Positions 9,301 to 17,039 of a stretch of DNA of 64,000 nt are shown in pieces. Each line of letters opens with the position of its first letter. Within the stretch, counting starts at the first letter, position 1. The DNA is taken from the NCBI GenBank assembly GCA_017472605.1, contig JAFUPV010000048.1:56185-120184 (forward strand), in the 5' to 3' direction. The stretch is from Lachnospiraceae bacterium (lineage in GTDB: Bacteria > Bacillota > Clostridia > Lachnospirales > Lachnospiraceae). Under the pieces are notes generated by a model. That model was not told where the DNA came from. It worked only from the letters and a program-made list of their open reading frames with translations, and did no database searches. The position numbers and the translations under genes were made by a program.

Positions 9301-10251
9301 TTAAATCAAGCCGTCTTCGCCAAGGGCTTTGGCAACACGGTCTGCAATAAGAACGAGACACAGACCAACAACAGACTGGAACAGACCTACCGCAGTCGCC
9401 ATACTGAACTTACTGCCTGCAAGACCCTTATCGTAGATGTAAACAGCTAACTGGTACTGGAAGTCCTTAACCTGCGTATTTCCGAACTGATCCAGACGCT
9501 CATAGTTACTGTTCATTACCTTACCAAGATTCATGATCAGTAAGGTTACAACAGTTCCCTTAATACCAGGAAGAGTGATGTGCCACATGCGCTGCCAGCG
9601 GCTTGCACCATCAATCATTGCTGCTTCATAAAGCTCTCCACTGATGCTGGTGATCGCGGCAAGATAGATGATGGTTCCCCATCCCATACTTTGCCAAACA
9701 CCGATTAACAAATATGTAACCGCCCAGTGCCATTTCTCTGTCAGGAACGGAATTCCTTTATCAATCAGCCCCCAGTTCATCATCACGATATTCACAATGC
9801 CGGAATTCGGACGAAACAGCTGATAGGCAACACTTCCAATAATTACCCAAGACAGGAAATGAGGCAAATAAAGAATTGTCTGCGTAACTTTTTTAAATCT
9901 GGGGAACTTCAACTCGTTGAGAATTAAAGCCAGAATAATCGGCATCGGGAAGCCAACCGCAAGATCAAGCAGGTTGAACACGATTGAGTTTCTTAATGAG
10001 CGGTGGAAGTCTTTATCCCTAAACACTTTTTCAAATGTTCCAAGACCAACCCACTTACTTCCGTCATAGCCCTTGGCCGGTTTGTAATCCATGAAAATCA
10101 TTCGCAGGCCGGGATAGGAAGCATAGTTGAAAACAACCACCATGATTACCGGAAACAATAGAAGAAGATAAAGCTGCCAGTCTCTTGCCAATGCTTTTCT
10201 CCAGGTAGTATGTACCTTCAGTCCCGGCGTCTTCGATTTACCAAATGCCAT
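9301..10251 (-). CDS. Carbohydrate ABC transporter permease of importer 2, LplB type
   Basis: This 316-residue membrane subunit is the first gene of the importer 2 operon. It has a basic N-terminus, about six helices, SYPGLRMIFMDYKPAKGYDG after helix 1, and the EAA loop YEAAMIDGASRWQRMWHITLPG. The start codon is the ATG at 10251 with AGGAGG eight bases before it; the TTG at 10257 is less likely. The upstream 380 bases carry a candidate operator but no gene. The ending ALGEDGLI resembles that of the other two LplB-type proteins in the window, so the three importers are paralogues. Confidence 0.93.
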   Translation of the reverse strand: MAFGKSKTPGLKVHTTWRKALARDWQLYLLLLFPVIMVVVFNYASYPGLRMIFMDYKPAKGYDGSKWVGLGTFEKVFRDKDFHRSLRNSIVFNLLDLAVGFPMPIILALILNELKFPRFKKVTQTILYLPHFLSWVIIGSVAYQLFRPNSGIVNIVMMNWGLIDKGIPFLTEKWHWAVTYLLIGVWQSMGWGTIIYLAAITSISGELYEAAMIDGASRWQRMWHITLPGIKGTVVTLLIMNLGKVMNSNYERLDQFGNTQVKDFQYQLAVYIYDKGLAGSKFSMATAVGLFQSVVGLCLVLIADRVAKALGEDGLI

Positions 10252-10344
10252 AAACAATTCCTCCTTTTACAGGTTTTGTCAGGTAGTTTGTACAAATGGT
10301 GCGTTTCATTCTTTTTAACATATTGAATCATTCCAGCACCATTT

Positions 10345-10370
10345 TGCAATTGTTGATAGTATAAATTGCA
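10345..10370. promoter_or_regulatory. Inverted repeat TGCAATT-N12-AATTGCA, candidate operator of importer 2
   Basis: The 7-bp arms at 10345-10351 and 10364-10370 are perfect. The spacer contains TATACT on the minus strand (10358-10363), a possible -10 hexamer, about 95 bases before the importer 2 start. A dimeric repressor here would block the promoter. No good -35 was found, so the promoter part is uncertain. Confidence 0.4.
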
Positions 10371-10632
10371 CAACAACATCATGGCATAAGTATCTCACAA
10401 ATTACCATTCGTTTTCAACGTTCATTCTTTCTAATTCTATGCAAAAACAACCATTTATTTTCTTTTTTATGCATATTTGATAACGAAAACGATTAAACCA
10501 TCCACGTCCTTTATTCGTTTCTTCCATCGTTTCTGTGTTTCCCGGCAATTCCTTCCCGGTTTGCCCTGACAGCACACATCGTCATTTTCACGGAAGCCTG
10601 ATGAGCGCAAAGTCCCTATGACTCATCGCCAC
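10371..10632. other. Intergenic region upstream of importer 2, no gene seen
   Basis: This is an AT-rich stretch without a credible open reading frame. It contains two loosely related segments (around 10300-10316 and 10419-10436, both close to CGTTCATTCTTTCTAA) and a LacI/CcpA-like half-conserved sequence AACGAAAACGATTAA near 10483. A weak TTGAAA-N18-GATACT promoter on the minus strand is possible. None is firm. Confidence 0.4.
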
Positions 10633-10664
10633 AAAAAAAGGGGAATCCGATTCGGATTCCCCCC
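10633..10664 (-). terminator. Intrinsic terminator of the importer 3 operon
   Basis: A stem built from GGGGAATCCGA and its complement is followed on the minus strand by seven T residues. It lies about 40 bases past the stop codon of the importer 3 binding protein. Confidence 0.92.
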
Positions 10665-10704
10665 TGTGATCAGTTAAACTGATCTCTTATTCTTTTCAGA
10701 AAAA

Positions 10705-12348
10705 TTACTCAGCAGATGCAGTGTTCTGAGCGATCTTGCCAGCGATGAACTCGGTCATACCAGCGTTTGCATCCTCAAGGCCATTATCCTTGAACTCTTC
10801 CTGCATAGCATCCCATGCAGCGTCGAAGTCTTCCGGAGCACCGTTAACCATGTTGATCAGAGCCGGCCATGCGATCTCGTCAAGGATAGCGATGGTGTCA
10901 GACAGCTCGGTCGGATACTGGTAAGCCCAGATTGCGGAGTAAGGCATGATCTCGAAATCACTTGCCTGCGGGAAGATGTCAGCCAGAGACTCAACGCCCC
11001 ATGCTGCTACTGCTTCCTTCTCGATGTCGTTGTACTCAGCGATCAGAGATTCCTTGGTGGATCTTGTTACAGGCTGTCCGGTAGCATCCAGAACGCCGTT
11101 GGAGTAACGCGGCCAACCATTACCTACATAGTAGCCGATACCAGTGTTCTTGTTGTAGTCAGGATCAGTCTGGCTTGCGAGGATCTCTTCCTCGGTACGA
11201 TAACGGTTTCCGTCCTCATCGTAGAAGTAGTGAGTTCCCTCAATACCCCAGTTGATCAGAACCTGACCTTCGTCGGTACACAGATAGTCAAGGAACTTGA
11301 TGGCAGCAACCGGATCTTCACAATCCTTGGTGATACCAACGCCCCAGCCTACGCCCATGCCCTGATACTGCAGGGATGCGCACTGCTGGTCAGCAGACAG
11401 AGTTACAGGAAGAGCTGCATAGGTCTGCTCCATCTTGCCGTCAGCAAGCAGAACAGTCTCAGCCTCAGCATAGTCCCATGCTGCGTCCATGATCGCTACA
11501 ACGCGGCCGGAAGAGATCTTTGCGATGTAGTCCTCATGAGTCTGAGTGGACCAGTTCGGATCCAGGATGCCTTCGTTGTACATGCGGTTCAGCCATCTGT
11601 AGTACTCTTTCTCGTTCTCAGTGGTGTGCTTGTACATGCAGTTGTACTCTTCATCAACGAACCACTGTCCGTTATCCGGATGAGCGTCAGCGATGAAACC
11701 AGCCGGGTTGGACAGAGTGATGTACCAGTGCCAGTCTGCAGCAGACAGGGAGATACCGATCATTTCCTGACCATCCTCAGTTGTCGGATGAGCCTCAAGA
11801 TACTTCTTGATCAGAGCCTCGTACTCTTCCAGAGTAGTCGGATATACCCAGTCGTTCTCCTTCAGAGCAGCGTACTGGATCTGGCAGGTACCGGAAGTCT
11901 CAAGAGCGGAGTTACCAATTTCATAGTAGGACAGCTGATAAATGCCTGTGTCCTCAGCGGACCATCTCAGCTTGTTGTACTCTTCGCCGTAGAACTCTTT
12001 GATGTTCGGAGCGTACTCGTCGATCAGCGGCTCCATGTCGATGAATGCGCCAGCGTCATACAGACTTCCTGCATTACCCTTTGCAAAGATCATGTCCGGA
12101 TACTCGTCATCAGCGATCATCAGAGCGATGGACTCAGCATCGGAAGTTACCGGATACTGAAGCTCGATCTTCACGCCAGTTGCCTCAGTCAGAGCGGTTG
12201 CAACCGGATTGGTCCACGGATCTTCTTCTTTTCCGTCAGAATTGAAATAGGTAAGGGTTACAACCTCATCCTCAGCAGCGATTGCCGGAATGCAGGTTGC
12301 CATCATAGCCATACCCAGGGTCAGAGCTACTACTTGTCTCTTCTTCAT
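10705..12348 (-). CDS. Extracellular solute-binding protein of importer 3
   Basis: This 547-residue secreted sugar-binding protein is the last gene of the importer 3 operon. The signal peptide MKKRQVVALTLGMAMMATCI contains one cysteine (C19), but the preceding residues (MAT) do not form a lipobox, and cleavage after AIAA is more likely. The sequence resembles the importer 1 binding protein: both have NPTMEDG/HPTTEDGQE, FQTGEEA/WDYAEAE and LLINWGIEGTHY-like blocks. Importers 1 and 3 are therefore closer to each other than to importer 2. The start at 12348 has GGAGG seven bases upstream. Confidence 0.93.
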   Translation of the reverse strand: MKKRQVVALTLGMAMMATCIPAIAAEDEVVTLTYFNSDGKEEDPWTNPVATALTEATGVKIELQYPVTSDAESIALMIADDEYPDMIFAKGNAGSLYDAGAFIDMEPLIDEYAPNIKEFYGEEYNKLRWSAEDTGIYQLSYYEIGNSALETSGTCQIQYAALKENDWVYPTTLEEYEALIKKYLEAHPTTEDGQEMIGISLSAADWHWYITLSNPAGFIADAHPDNGQWFVDEEYNCMYKHTTENEKEYYRWLNRMYNEGILDPNWSTQTHEDYIAKISSGRVVAIMDAAWDYAEAETVLLADGKMEQTYAALPVTLSADQQCASLQYQGMGVGWGVGITKDCEDPVAAIKFLDYLCTDEGQVLINWGIEGTHYFYDEDGNRYRTEEEILASQTDPDYNKNTGIGYYVGNGWPRYSNGVLDATGQPVTRSTKESLIAEYNDIEKEAVAAWGVESLADIFPQASDFEIMPYSAIWAYQYPTELSDTIAILDEIAWPALINMVNGAPEDFDAAWDAMQEEFKDNGLEDANAGMTEFIAGKIAQNTASAE

Positions 12349-12437
12349 AATGTTCCTCCTTATTTTTTGTCCGGTTTTACCGGAACAGGGTTTCTCCTAA
12401 CGACTGCAGTTATGCAGTTCCAGGAAAGTTATATCCA

Positions 12438-12459
12438 CAGCCTGCTGTACGGCAGGCTG
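12438..12459 (-). other. Intergenic hairpin between permease and binding-protein genes of importer 3
   Basis: A perfect 8-bp stem (CAGCCTGC with GCAGGCTG) and six-base loop lie directly after the permease stop codon, with no T run. Such structures protect or partly separate mRNA segments and allow more binding protein than permease to be made. That role is inference from position. Confidence 0.5.
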
Positions 12460-12465
12460 CCAATA

Positions 12466-13359
12466 TCAGTCTTTAACAGCACCGAGTGTCATGCCGCCTA
12501 CAAAGTATTTCTGCAGGAACGGATAAACAATCAGAATCGGTACGGTTGCAATGATGGTAACCGCCATGCGCACAGAAATCGGGGTTACCGTTCTTCCGGT
12601 TGTTGCCTGCGCACTGTGGGGGTCGATCTTCTGAGTTGCCTGCTGCATGATCGCATAGAGCTTATACTGCAGGGTCTGAAGCTTCGGGGCGTAGAGATAG
12701 GTATCCATGAAAGAGTTCCACTGTCCTACTGCATAGAACAGAGCAACGGTTGCATTAACCGGCTTACACAGCGGAACAACGATTCTTGCCCAGATGTAGG
12801 CATCGTTTGCGCCGTCAATCTTTGCCGCCTCCTGCAGAGCCATCGGAAGACCTTCGATGTAGGAACGAACGAGGATTACGTTGTAAACCCAGATCATTCC
12901 GGGGATGATGTAAACAAGGAAATTGTTTCCAAGATTCAGAGTACGCTTGATCAGAAGATACTCAGGAATCAGTCCGCCGCTGACATACATGGTCAGAACG
13001 AACAGAATGGTAAACAGCTTGTTGAAGTAGAAATCCTTGCGGCTGAGAACATAAGCCAGCATAGAGGTACAAACCATACTTACTACCGTTCCGACAAGAG
13101 TTCTTGCAACAGAAATTACGAACGGCTCGATGATGTTGTTCTCTTCGAACACGTAAACGTAGTTCTGCCAGGTAAACTTACGCGGAATGATGAAGTTGAT
13201 GTTGCGGACTGTATCAAGGGAGTCGTTTAACGAAATTGCAAGTACGTTAAGGAACGGATACAGCGTGATTACAAGCATGAAGATGAAGAAAATGAGAAGG
13301 AAGATATCAAATCCCTGAATCTTCGTCCTGTTCATTACTTTTGTTGAATTCTTTGCCAT
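12466..13359 (-). CDS. Carbohydrate ABC transporter permease of importer 3, LplC type
   Basis: This 297-residue membrane subunit has six predicted helices, MYVSGGLIPEYLLIKRTL, the EAA loop LQEAAKIDGANDAYIWARIV, and the family C-terminus FLQKYFVGGMTLGAVKD. The start at 13359 has GGAGGTG six bases upstream. It follows the LplB partner by 12 bases and precedes the binding-protein gene by 117 bases. Its N-terminal half closely matches the partial permease at 1-635, again linking importers 1 and 3. Confidence 0.93.
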   Translation of the reverse strand: MAKNSTKVMNRTKIQGFDIFLLIFFIFMLVITLYPFLNVLAISLNDSLDTVRNINFIIPRKFTWQNYVYVFEENNIIEPFVISVARTLVGTVVSMVCTSMLAYVLSRKDFYFNKLFTILFVLTMYVSGGLIPEYLLIKRTLNLGNNFLVYIIPGMIWVYNVILVRSYIEGLPMALQEAAKIDGANDAYIWARIVVPLCKPVNATVALFYAVGQWNSFMDTYLYAPKLQTLQYKLYAIMQQATQKIDPHSAQATTGRTVTPISVRMAVTIIATVPILIVYPFLQKYFVGGMTLGAVKD

Positions 13360-13371
13360 ACTGCCACCTCC

Positions 13372-14310
13372 TTAAATCAGCTTGCTCTCGCCGATGAGCG
13401 AAGCAAACTTATTCGCAATCAGCAGCAGGACAACGCCTACCAGAGACTGGAACATACCGATCGCGGTACCAAGACCATAGTTATTTCTTCCGATACCACG
13501 CTCATAGGAGAACCAGGAAAGAACCATGGTGTGCTCCTGTACAACCGGCACACTCAGAAGCATCTGACGTTCCATACCAACGCTCAGTACACTTCCGATG
13601 CTCATGATTGTGAGAACAACGGCAGTCGGCTTGATTCCCGGAAGGGTGATGTGCCAGATGCGCTGGAAACGGTTTGCACCGTCAACCTTGGCTGCCTCGT
13701 AAAGTCCGGTATCAATTCCGGCGATGGCAGACAGGTAGATGATCGCATTCCATCCCATCTCTTTCCAGATGTCGATCAGAACGATCACAAGCCAGATCTG
13801 AGGTGAGTTGGTGCTCATCAGCTTAAAGCTCTTGTTAAACATGGTATCAATTACGCCGCCGTCATTGAAGAAGTTCTTCGCGATGCTGGCGATGATAACC
13901 CAGGATACAAAGTGAGGCAGATAGGAAACGGTCTGCGTGATTTTTTTGAAACGAATGAAAGTCAGTTCATTCAGAAGCACTGCAAAAACAATAGAAGAAA
14001 GTGTTCCGAGAACGATTCCGAGAAAACTGATTCCGATGGTATTGATCATGGTCTGATCAAACAGACGGTCATTGAACGCGGTAATGAAGTTGTCAAATCC
14101 GACAAACTCACGCTCAAAGAAGGGAAGCGAGAACGTTGCCGGTTTTACCTCCTGGAACGCCATCGTCCAGCCCCACAGCGGTATGTACTTAAAAATGATA
14201 AGCCAGATGAGGAACGGCACAGACATCAATAACAGGTATCTCTGCTTCCACATCAGCTGCAGGCTGAATTTCTGTTTTACATGAACTTCTTTTTGCTTCT
14301 TTGCAGCCAT
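13372..14310 (-). CDS. Carbohydrate ABC transporter permease of importer 3, LplB type
   Basis: This 312-residue membrane subunit is the first gene of the importer 3 operon. It has a lysine-rich N-terminus (MAAKKQKEVHVKQK), six helices, FKYIPLWGWTMAFQEVKP after helix 1, and the EAA loop YEAAKVDGANRFQRIWHITLPG. The ATG at 14310 follows AAAGGGG; the TTG at 14316 is a weaker choice. The gene is divergent from the AraC regulator at 14556, which probably controls it. Confidence 0.93.
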   Translation of the reverse strand: MAAKKQKEVHVKQKFSLQLMWKQRYLLLMSVPFLIWLIIFKYIPLWGWTMAFQEVKPATFSLPFFEREFVGFDNFITAFNDRLFDQTMINTIGISFLGIVLGTLSSIVFAVLLNELTFIRFKKITQTVSYLPHFVSWVIIASIAKNFFNDGGVIDTMFNKSFKLMSTNSPQIWLVIVLIDIWKEMGWNAIIYLSAIAGIDTGLYEAAKVDGANRFQRIWHITLPGIKPTAVVLTIMSIGSVLSVGMERQMLLSVPVVQEHTMVLSWFSYERGIGRNNYGLGTAIGMFQSLVGVVLLLIANKFASLIGESKLI

Positions 14311-14368
14311 CTTCAATCCCCTTTCCTGACCTGTTTCCAGATCTGATTACTTTTAAAAACATGTAAAT

Positions 14369-14400
14369 ATTATACACTGGATATTCTGTTTACGCACTGG
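14369..14400 (-). promoter_or_regulatory. Candidate promoter and half-sites of the importer 3 operon
   Basis: A TATAAT hexamer on the minus strand (14369-14374) lies about 60 bases before the first permease. CCAGTG occurs twice in the same orientation with a 20-bp period (14375-14380 and 14395-14400), one copy abutting the -10. No good -35 is visible, which would fit a promoter needing an activator. The divergent AraC protein is the candidate. Confidence 0.4.
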
Positions 14401-14441
14401 TTAATTTTAATACCTATATCTATCATTTTTTAATAAATCGC

Positions 14442-14470
14442 TTGTTTTCTGCCGTTTCTTATGATATAAT
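14442..14470 (+). promoter_or_regulatory. Sigma-A promoter of the AraC regulator gene
   Basis: TTGTTT, 17 bases, then a perfect TATAAT lies about 85 bases upstream of the regulator start codon on the plus strand. Confidence 0.65.
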
Positions 14471-14555
14471 GTGCCATGCTTAATCGTTTTAGCTGATTTG
14501 ATTTTTAAACATTTTGCCCATAACGTTTCGCTCTAAGCAAAGGAGTTAGTGACCG

Positions 14556-15608
14556 ATGAACCAGAATATGCTGATCCAGTATTTGAGAAATAATAACACA
14601 GAAGAGCAGTTTTTTTCCGAACTGAGCAAAAAGTATACCACCCCGGAGGAACTGACTTCCTGTCTGCGGTCCATGGATCCGGACAGGCTCCACCAGCTGA
14701 GCATGACCACGTATCACATGCTGACAGATGATCCGCCTGTCATGGCGATGAACTATGATCTGGAGGAGAACTCTCCTCTGCGCACCGTGCGGATTTTCAA
14801 GCACTGGCGCTTTGTTCCTGCCATTGAACACAGCCATGATCATTTTGAAATTGACTATGTTCTGGAAGGCACCTGCGAACACCGGATCAATCAGCAGGTT
14901 CACGAAATGAAAGCCGGCGACCTCTGTTTCCTTTCCCCTGCCTCCAGGCACTCCATCACCACAAATCCGGATACCGTCCTTCTCTGCATCCTGATCAGCC
15001 GCAGTACCATCGAAAATCTGTTTTCCAATGCGCTTGGCGGCAGTGATGTGATTTCGGAATTTCTTCAGAACTCCTTCTTCCTCAAGGACTACGCCTCCCA
15101 TCTGATTTTCCACACGGAAGGGGACGATGAGATCCGTGACCAGATCCTGAACATGTTCATGGAAGAGTTTCAGGTGGATGAATATGCAGACCGCATCGTC
15201 AGTCACATGGCGGTTGTCTTTCTGATTAAGATCATCCGGAAATACAAAAAAATGGCGGAAGGTCCGGCGCCCCACCGCAGTGCAAACGGTGACACGTCAC
15301 GGATCCTCCGCTACATTCAGGAGAACTATGCAACCGCATCGCTGGGAGAAGTTGCTCAGATGCTGAATTACTCGATTCCCTACTGCTCCAAGTATATCAA
15401 GCTCTACACCGGTCAGAGCTTTACGGAGCTGCAGAAACGAATCCGGTTTCAGAAAGCAACCGATTTCCTTTTGAACACCTCCATGAGCGTTGAACGGATC
15501 AGCGAGCGGATCGGCTATGCCAATCCGGAGAATTTCATGCGGATGTTCAAGAAGGAATACGGCGTTTCCCCCACCCAGTTTCGTACAGGCAGCCGAAATA
15601 AGGTATGA
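14556..15608 (+). CDS. AraC-family transcriptional regulator with N-terminal cupin sensor
   Basis: This 350-residue cytoplasmic regulator senses a sugar through a cupin-like barrel and binds DNA with two C-terminal HTH motifs. After a helical extension of about 75 residues the barrel shows HSHDHFEIDYVLEGTCEH and MKAGDLCFLSPASRHSI (residues about 95-135). The DNA-binding part is residues about 247-345 (ILRYIQENYATASLGEVAQM ... SVERISERIGYANPENFMRM, then the FKKEYGVSPTQFR ending). AAGGAG lies nine bases before the start. It is divergent from importer 3 and convergent with the SGNH hydrolase. It most likely activates importer 3; the ligand is unknown. Confidence 0.92.
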   Translation: MNQNMLIQYLRNNNTEEQFFSELSKKYTTPEELTSCLRSMDPDRLHQLSMTTYHMLTDDPPVMAMNYDLEENSPLRTVRIFKHWRFVPAIEHSHDHFEIDYVLEGTCEHRINQQVHEMKAGDLCFLSPASRHSITTNPDTVLLCILISRSTIENLFSNALGGSDVISEFLQNSFFLKDYASHLIFHTEGDDEIRDQILNMFMEEFQVDEYADRIVSHMAVVFLIKIIRKYKKMAEGPAPHRSANGDTSRILRYIQENYATASLGEVAQMLNYSIPYCSKYIKLYTGQSFTELQKRIRFQKATDFLLNTSMSVERISERIGYANPENFMRMFKKEYGVSPTQFRTGSRNKV

Positions 15609-15647
15609 GCAGTTTTGTCCGAACGATTCCACAGGTGCAGACGGTAT

Positions 15648-16817
15648 TTATTCTTCTTCCGTTTTGTCTTCCATCACCTCATCCAGATAAGGATTCAGAA
15701 CTTCCGCAATTACAGCATATCCATCCAGATTGGGATGCAGTCCGTCAATCATCAGCTCCGGCATGGCGTATCCATCCTCGCCTACAAACGAAGAATGGCA
15801 GTCCACATAGGTGACATTTTCATGCTTGTTTGCCAGAAACTTCAGCTGGGCATTCAGATTGGTGATCAGATACTGTGTCCCTTTGAAATAATCGTCCGTC
15901 GTCGGAAGAATACTGATTACAAAGATTTGGATATCCGGATTTTCCTCCTTCAGAGCCAGAAACATCGTTTCAAAGTTTCCGGTAATATCCCAGTTCATTC
16001 TTCCGCTTCCCAGATCATTGATTCCGCAGAGGATCACCACTGCAGAATAATCTTTTCCCGCAATCTCCTCAATCCTTGCCGCACATTCTCTCGTCGTCTG
16101 ACTGCCGATTCCATAGTTCACGCAGTCATCCCGATCCAGAATTCCGTTCCAGTCCTTTTTTTTCAGATGCGCCCCTTCAATCTTCGGGTTATGGACAATG
16201 CTGTCACCAAGAAACGCAATGCCTTCGGAAGGACAGTCCCAGATGCCGTCTCCATCATCGACCGGATCCCCTTCCCCTTCAAAATAGGCAACCCGTTTTA
16301 ACGTCACAGAGCCGTCCCCTGCCCCATAGACCTGAATCAGATCCAGATGGGAGAATTCCGTTCCAAACACATCTGCAAAATTATCATAGGAATAGATGGC
16401 ATATTCCCGTCCATTCTCCGTTGTTCCTGTCTCATCCGCATAGACCGCTGCCCATTCCGTTGCTCCGGATACACTGGACAGCGCCAGATAAACTCCGTCC
16501 TCATCTCCCTCATATTCTGCATAGAGCCAGCTTCCTTCATTAATTAAGGAAGCATTCCATTTTCCGCCGACATGTTCGGTAAAAATGGTCGTAATGTAAC
16601 TATTTTTACCACTTCCTGTTTTCGATCCGTCAAAGAGCATCGCAGACTCTCCCATGACGGATTCACAGGGCTCCGTTTCCGTTACCGTCTCATTCTCCTC
16701 AGCCTGCACTCCGCTCCTGGTATTGCTATGGTTATCTGTACCTGCACACACCATTTCTGCCGCTGCCGCCAGAAACAGAATTCCACCAATAACTGCCGAC
16801 GCCAGATTCCTTTTCAT
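15648..16817 (-). CDS. Secreted SGNH/GDSL-type esterase with N-terminal carbohydrate-binding-like domain
   Basis: This 389-residue protein probably removes acyl (acetyl) groups from polysaccharide outside the cell. It begins with a signal peptide (MKRNLASAVIGGILFLAAAA); C24 is present but in a poor lipobox (MVC). Residues about 58-182 look like a beta-sandwich module. Residues about 198-385 are the SGNH domain: FLGDS with S206, GSQTT, CGINDLG, and the C-terminal DGLHPN supplying Asp and His. The start at 16817 follows GGGAGG; the reading to 16862 includes the promoter. It is convergent with the AraC gene, 39 bases apart, and downstream of the GH3 gene, so it may serve the same glycan. Confidence 0.88.
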   Translation of the reverse strand: MKRNLASAVIGGILFLAAAAEMVCAGTDNHSNTRSGVQAEENETVTETEPCESVMGESAMLFDGSKTGSGKNSYITTIFTEHVGGKWNASLINEGSWLYAEYEGDEDGVYLALSSVSGATEWAAVYADETGTTENGREYAIYSYDNFADVFGTEFSHLDLIQVYGAGDGSVTLKRVAYFEGEGDPVDDGDGIWDCPSEGIAFLGDSIVHNPKIEGAHLKKKDWNGILDRDDCVNYGIGSQTTRECAARIEEIAGKDYSAVVILCGINDLGSGRMNWDITGNFETMFLALKEENPDIQIFVISILPTTDDYFKGTQYLITNLNAQLKFLANKHENVTYVDCHSSFVGEDGYAMPELMIDGLHPNLDGYAVIAEVLNPYLDEVMEDKTEEE

Positions 16818-16850
16818 CGCTCTGTCATCCTCCCTTTTGTCTGATACCTT

Positions 16851-16879
16851 ATCATACCACAACGCACCGCCCGCCGCAA
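16851..16879 (-). promoter_or_regulatory. Sigma-A promoter of the SGNH esterase gene
   Basis: The minus strand reads TTGCGG, 17 bases, TATGAT, with an extended TGG just before the -10. It lies about 35 bases upstream of the start codon, leaving a short leader. Confidence 0.55.
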
Positions 16880-17039
16880 TCAGGGAAATCCGGTTTTCTC
16901 CTCTCCCATCTCTGCAGCAGACAGTGCGCTCTTACCAACAACGATTTAACAAATCCAGCAGCAGATTCCTCTGCAAATCGACTGGTATCAATGATTCCAG
17001 TCAGTGACCCGGATCCATGTCATCGAACAATGACTCCGG

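Noticed and set aside
10705-12348. Lipoprotein signal in the importer 3 binding protein (C19)
   Set aside because: Residues before the cysteine are MAT, not a lipobox, and a good signal peptidase I site follows it.
11230-13230. A 666-codon plus-strand frame opposite the importer 3 binding protein and permease
   Set aside because: It lies antisense to two well-supported genes, has a composition unlike any protein family, and no ribosome site.
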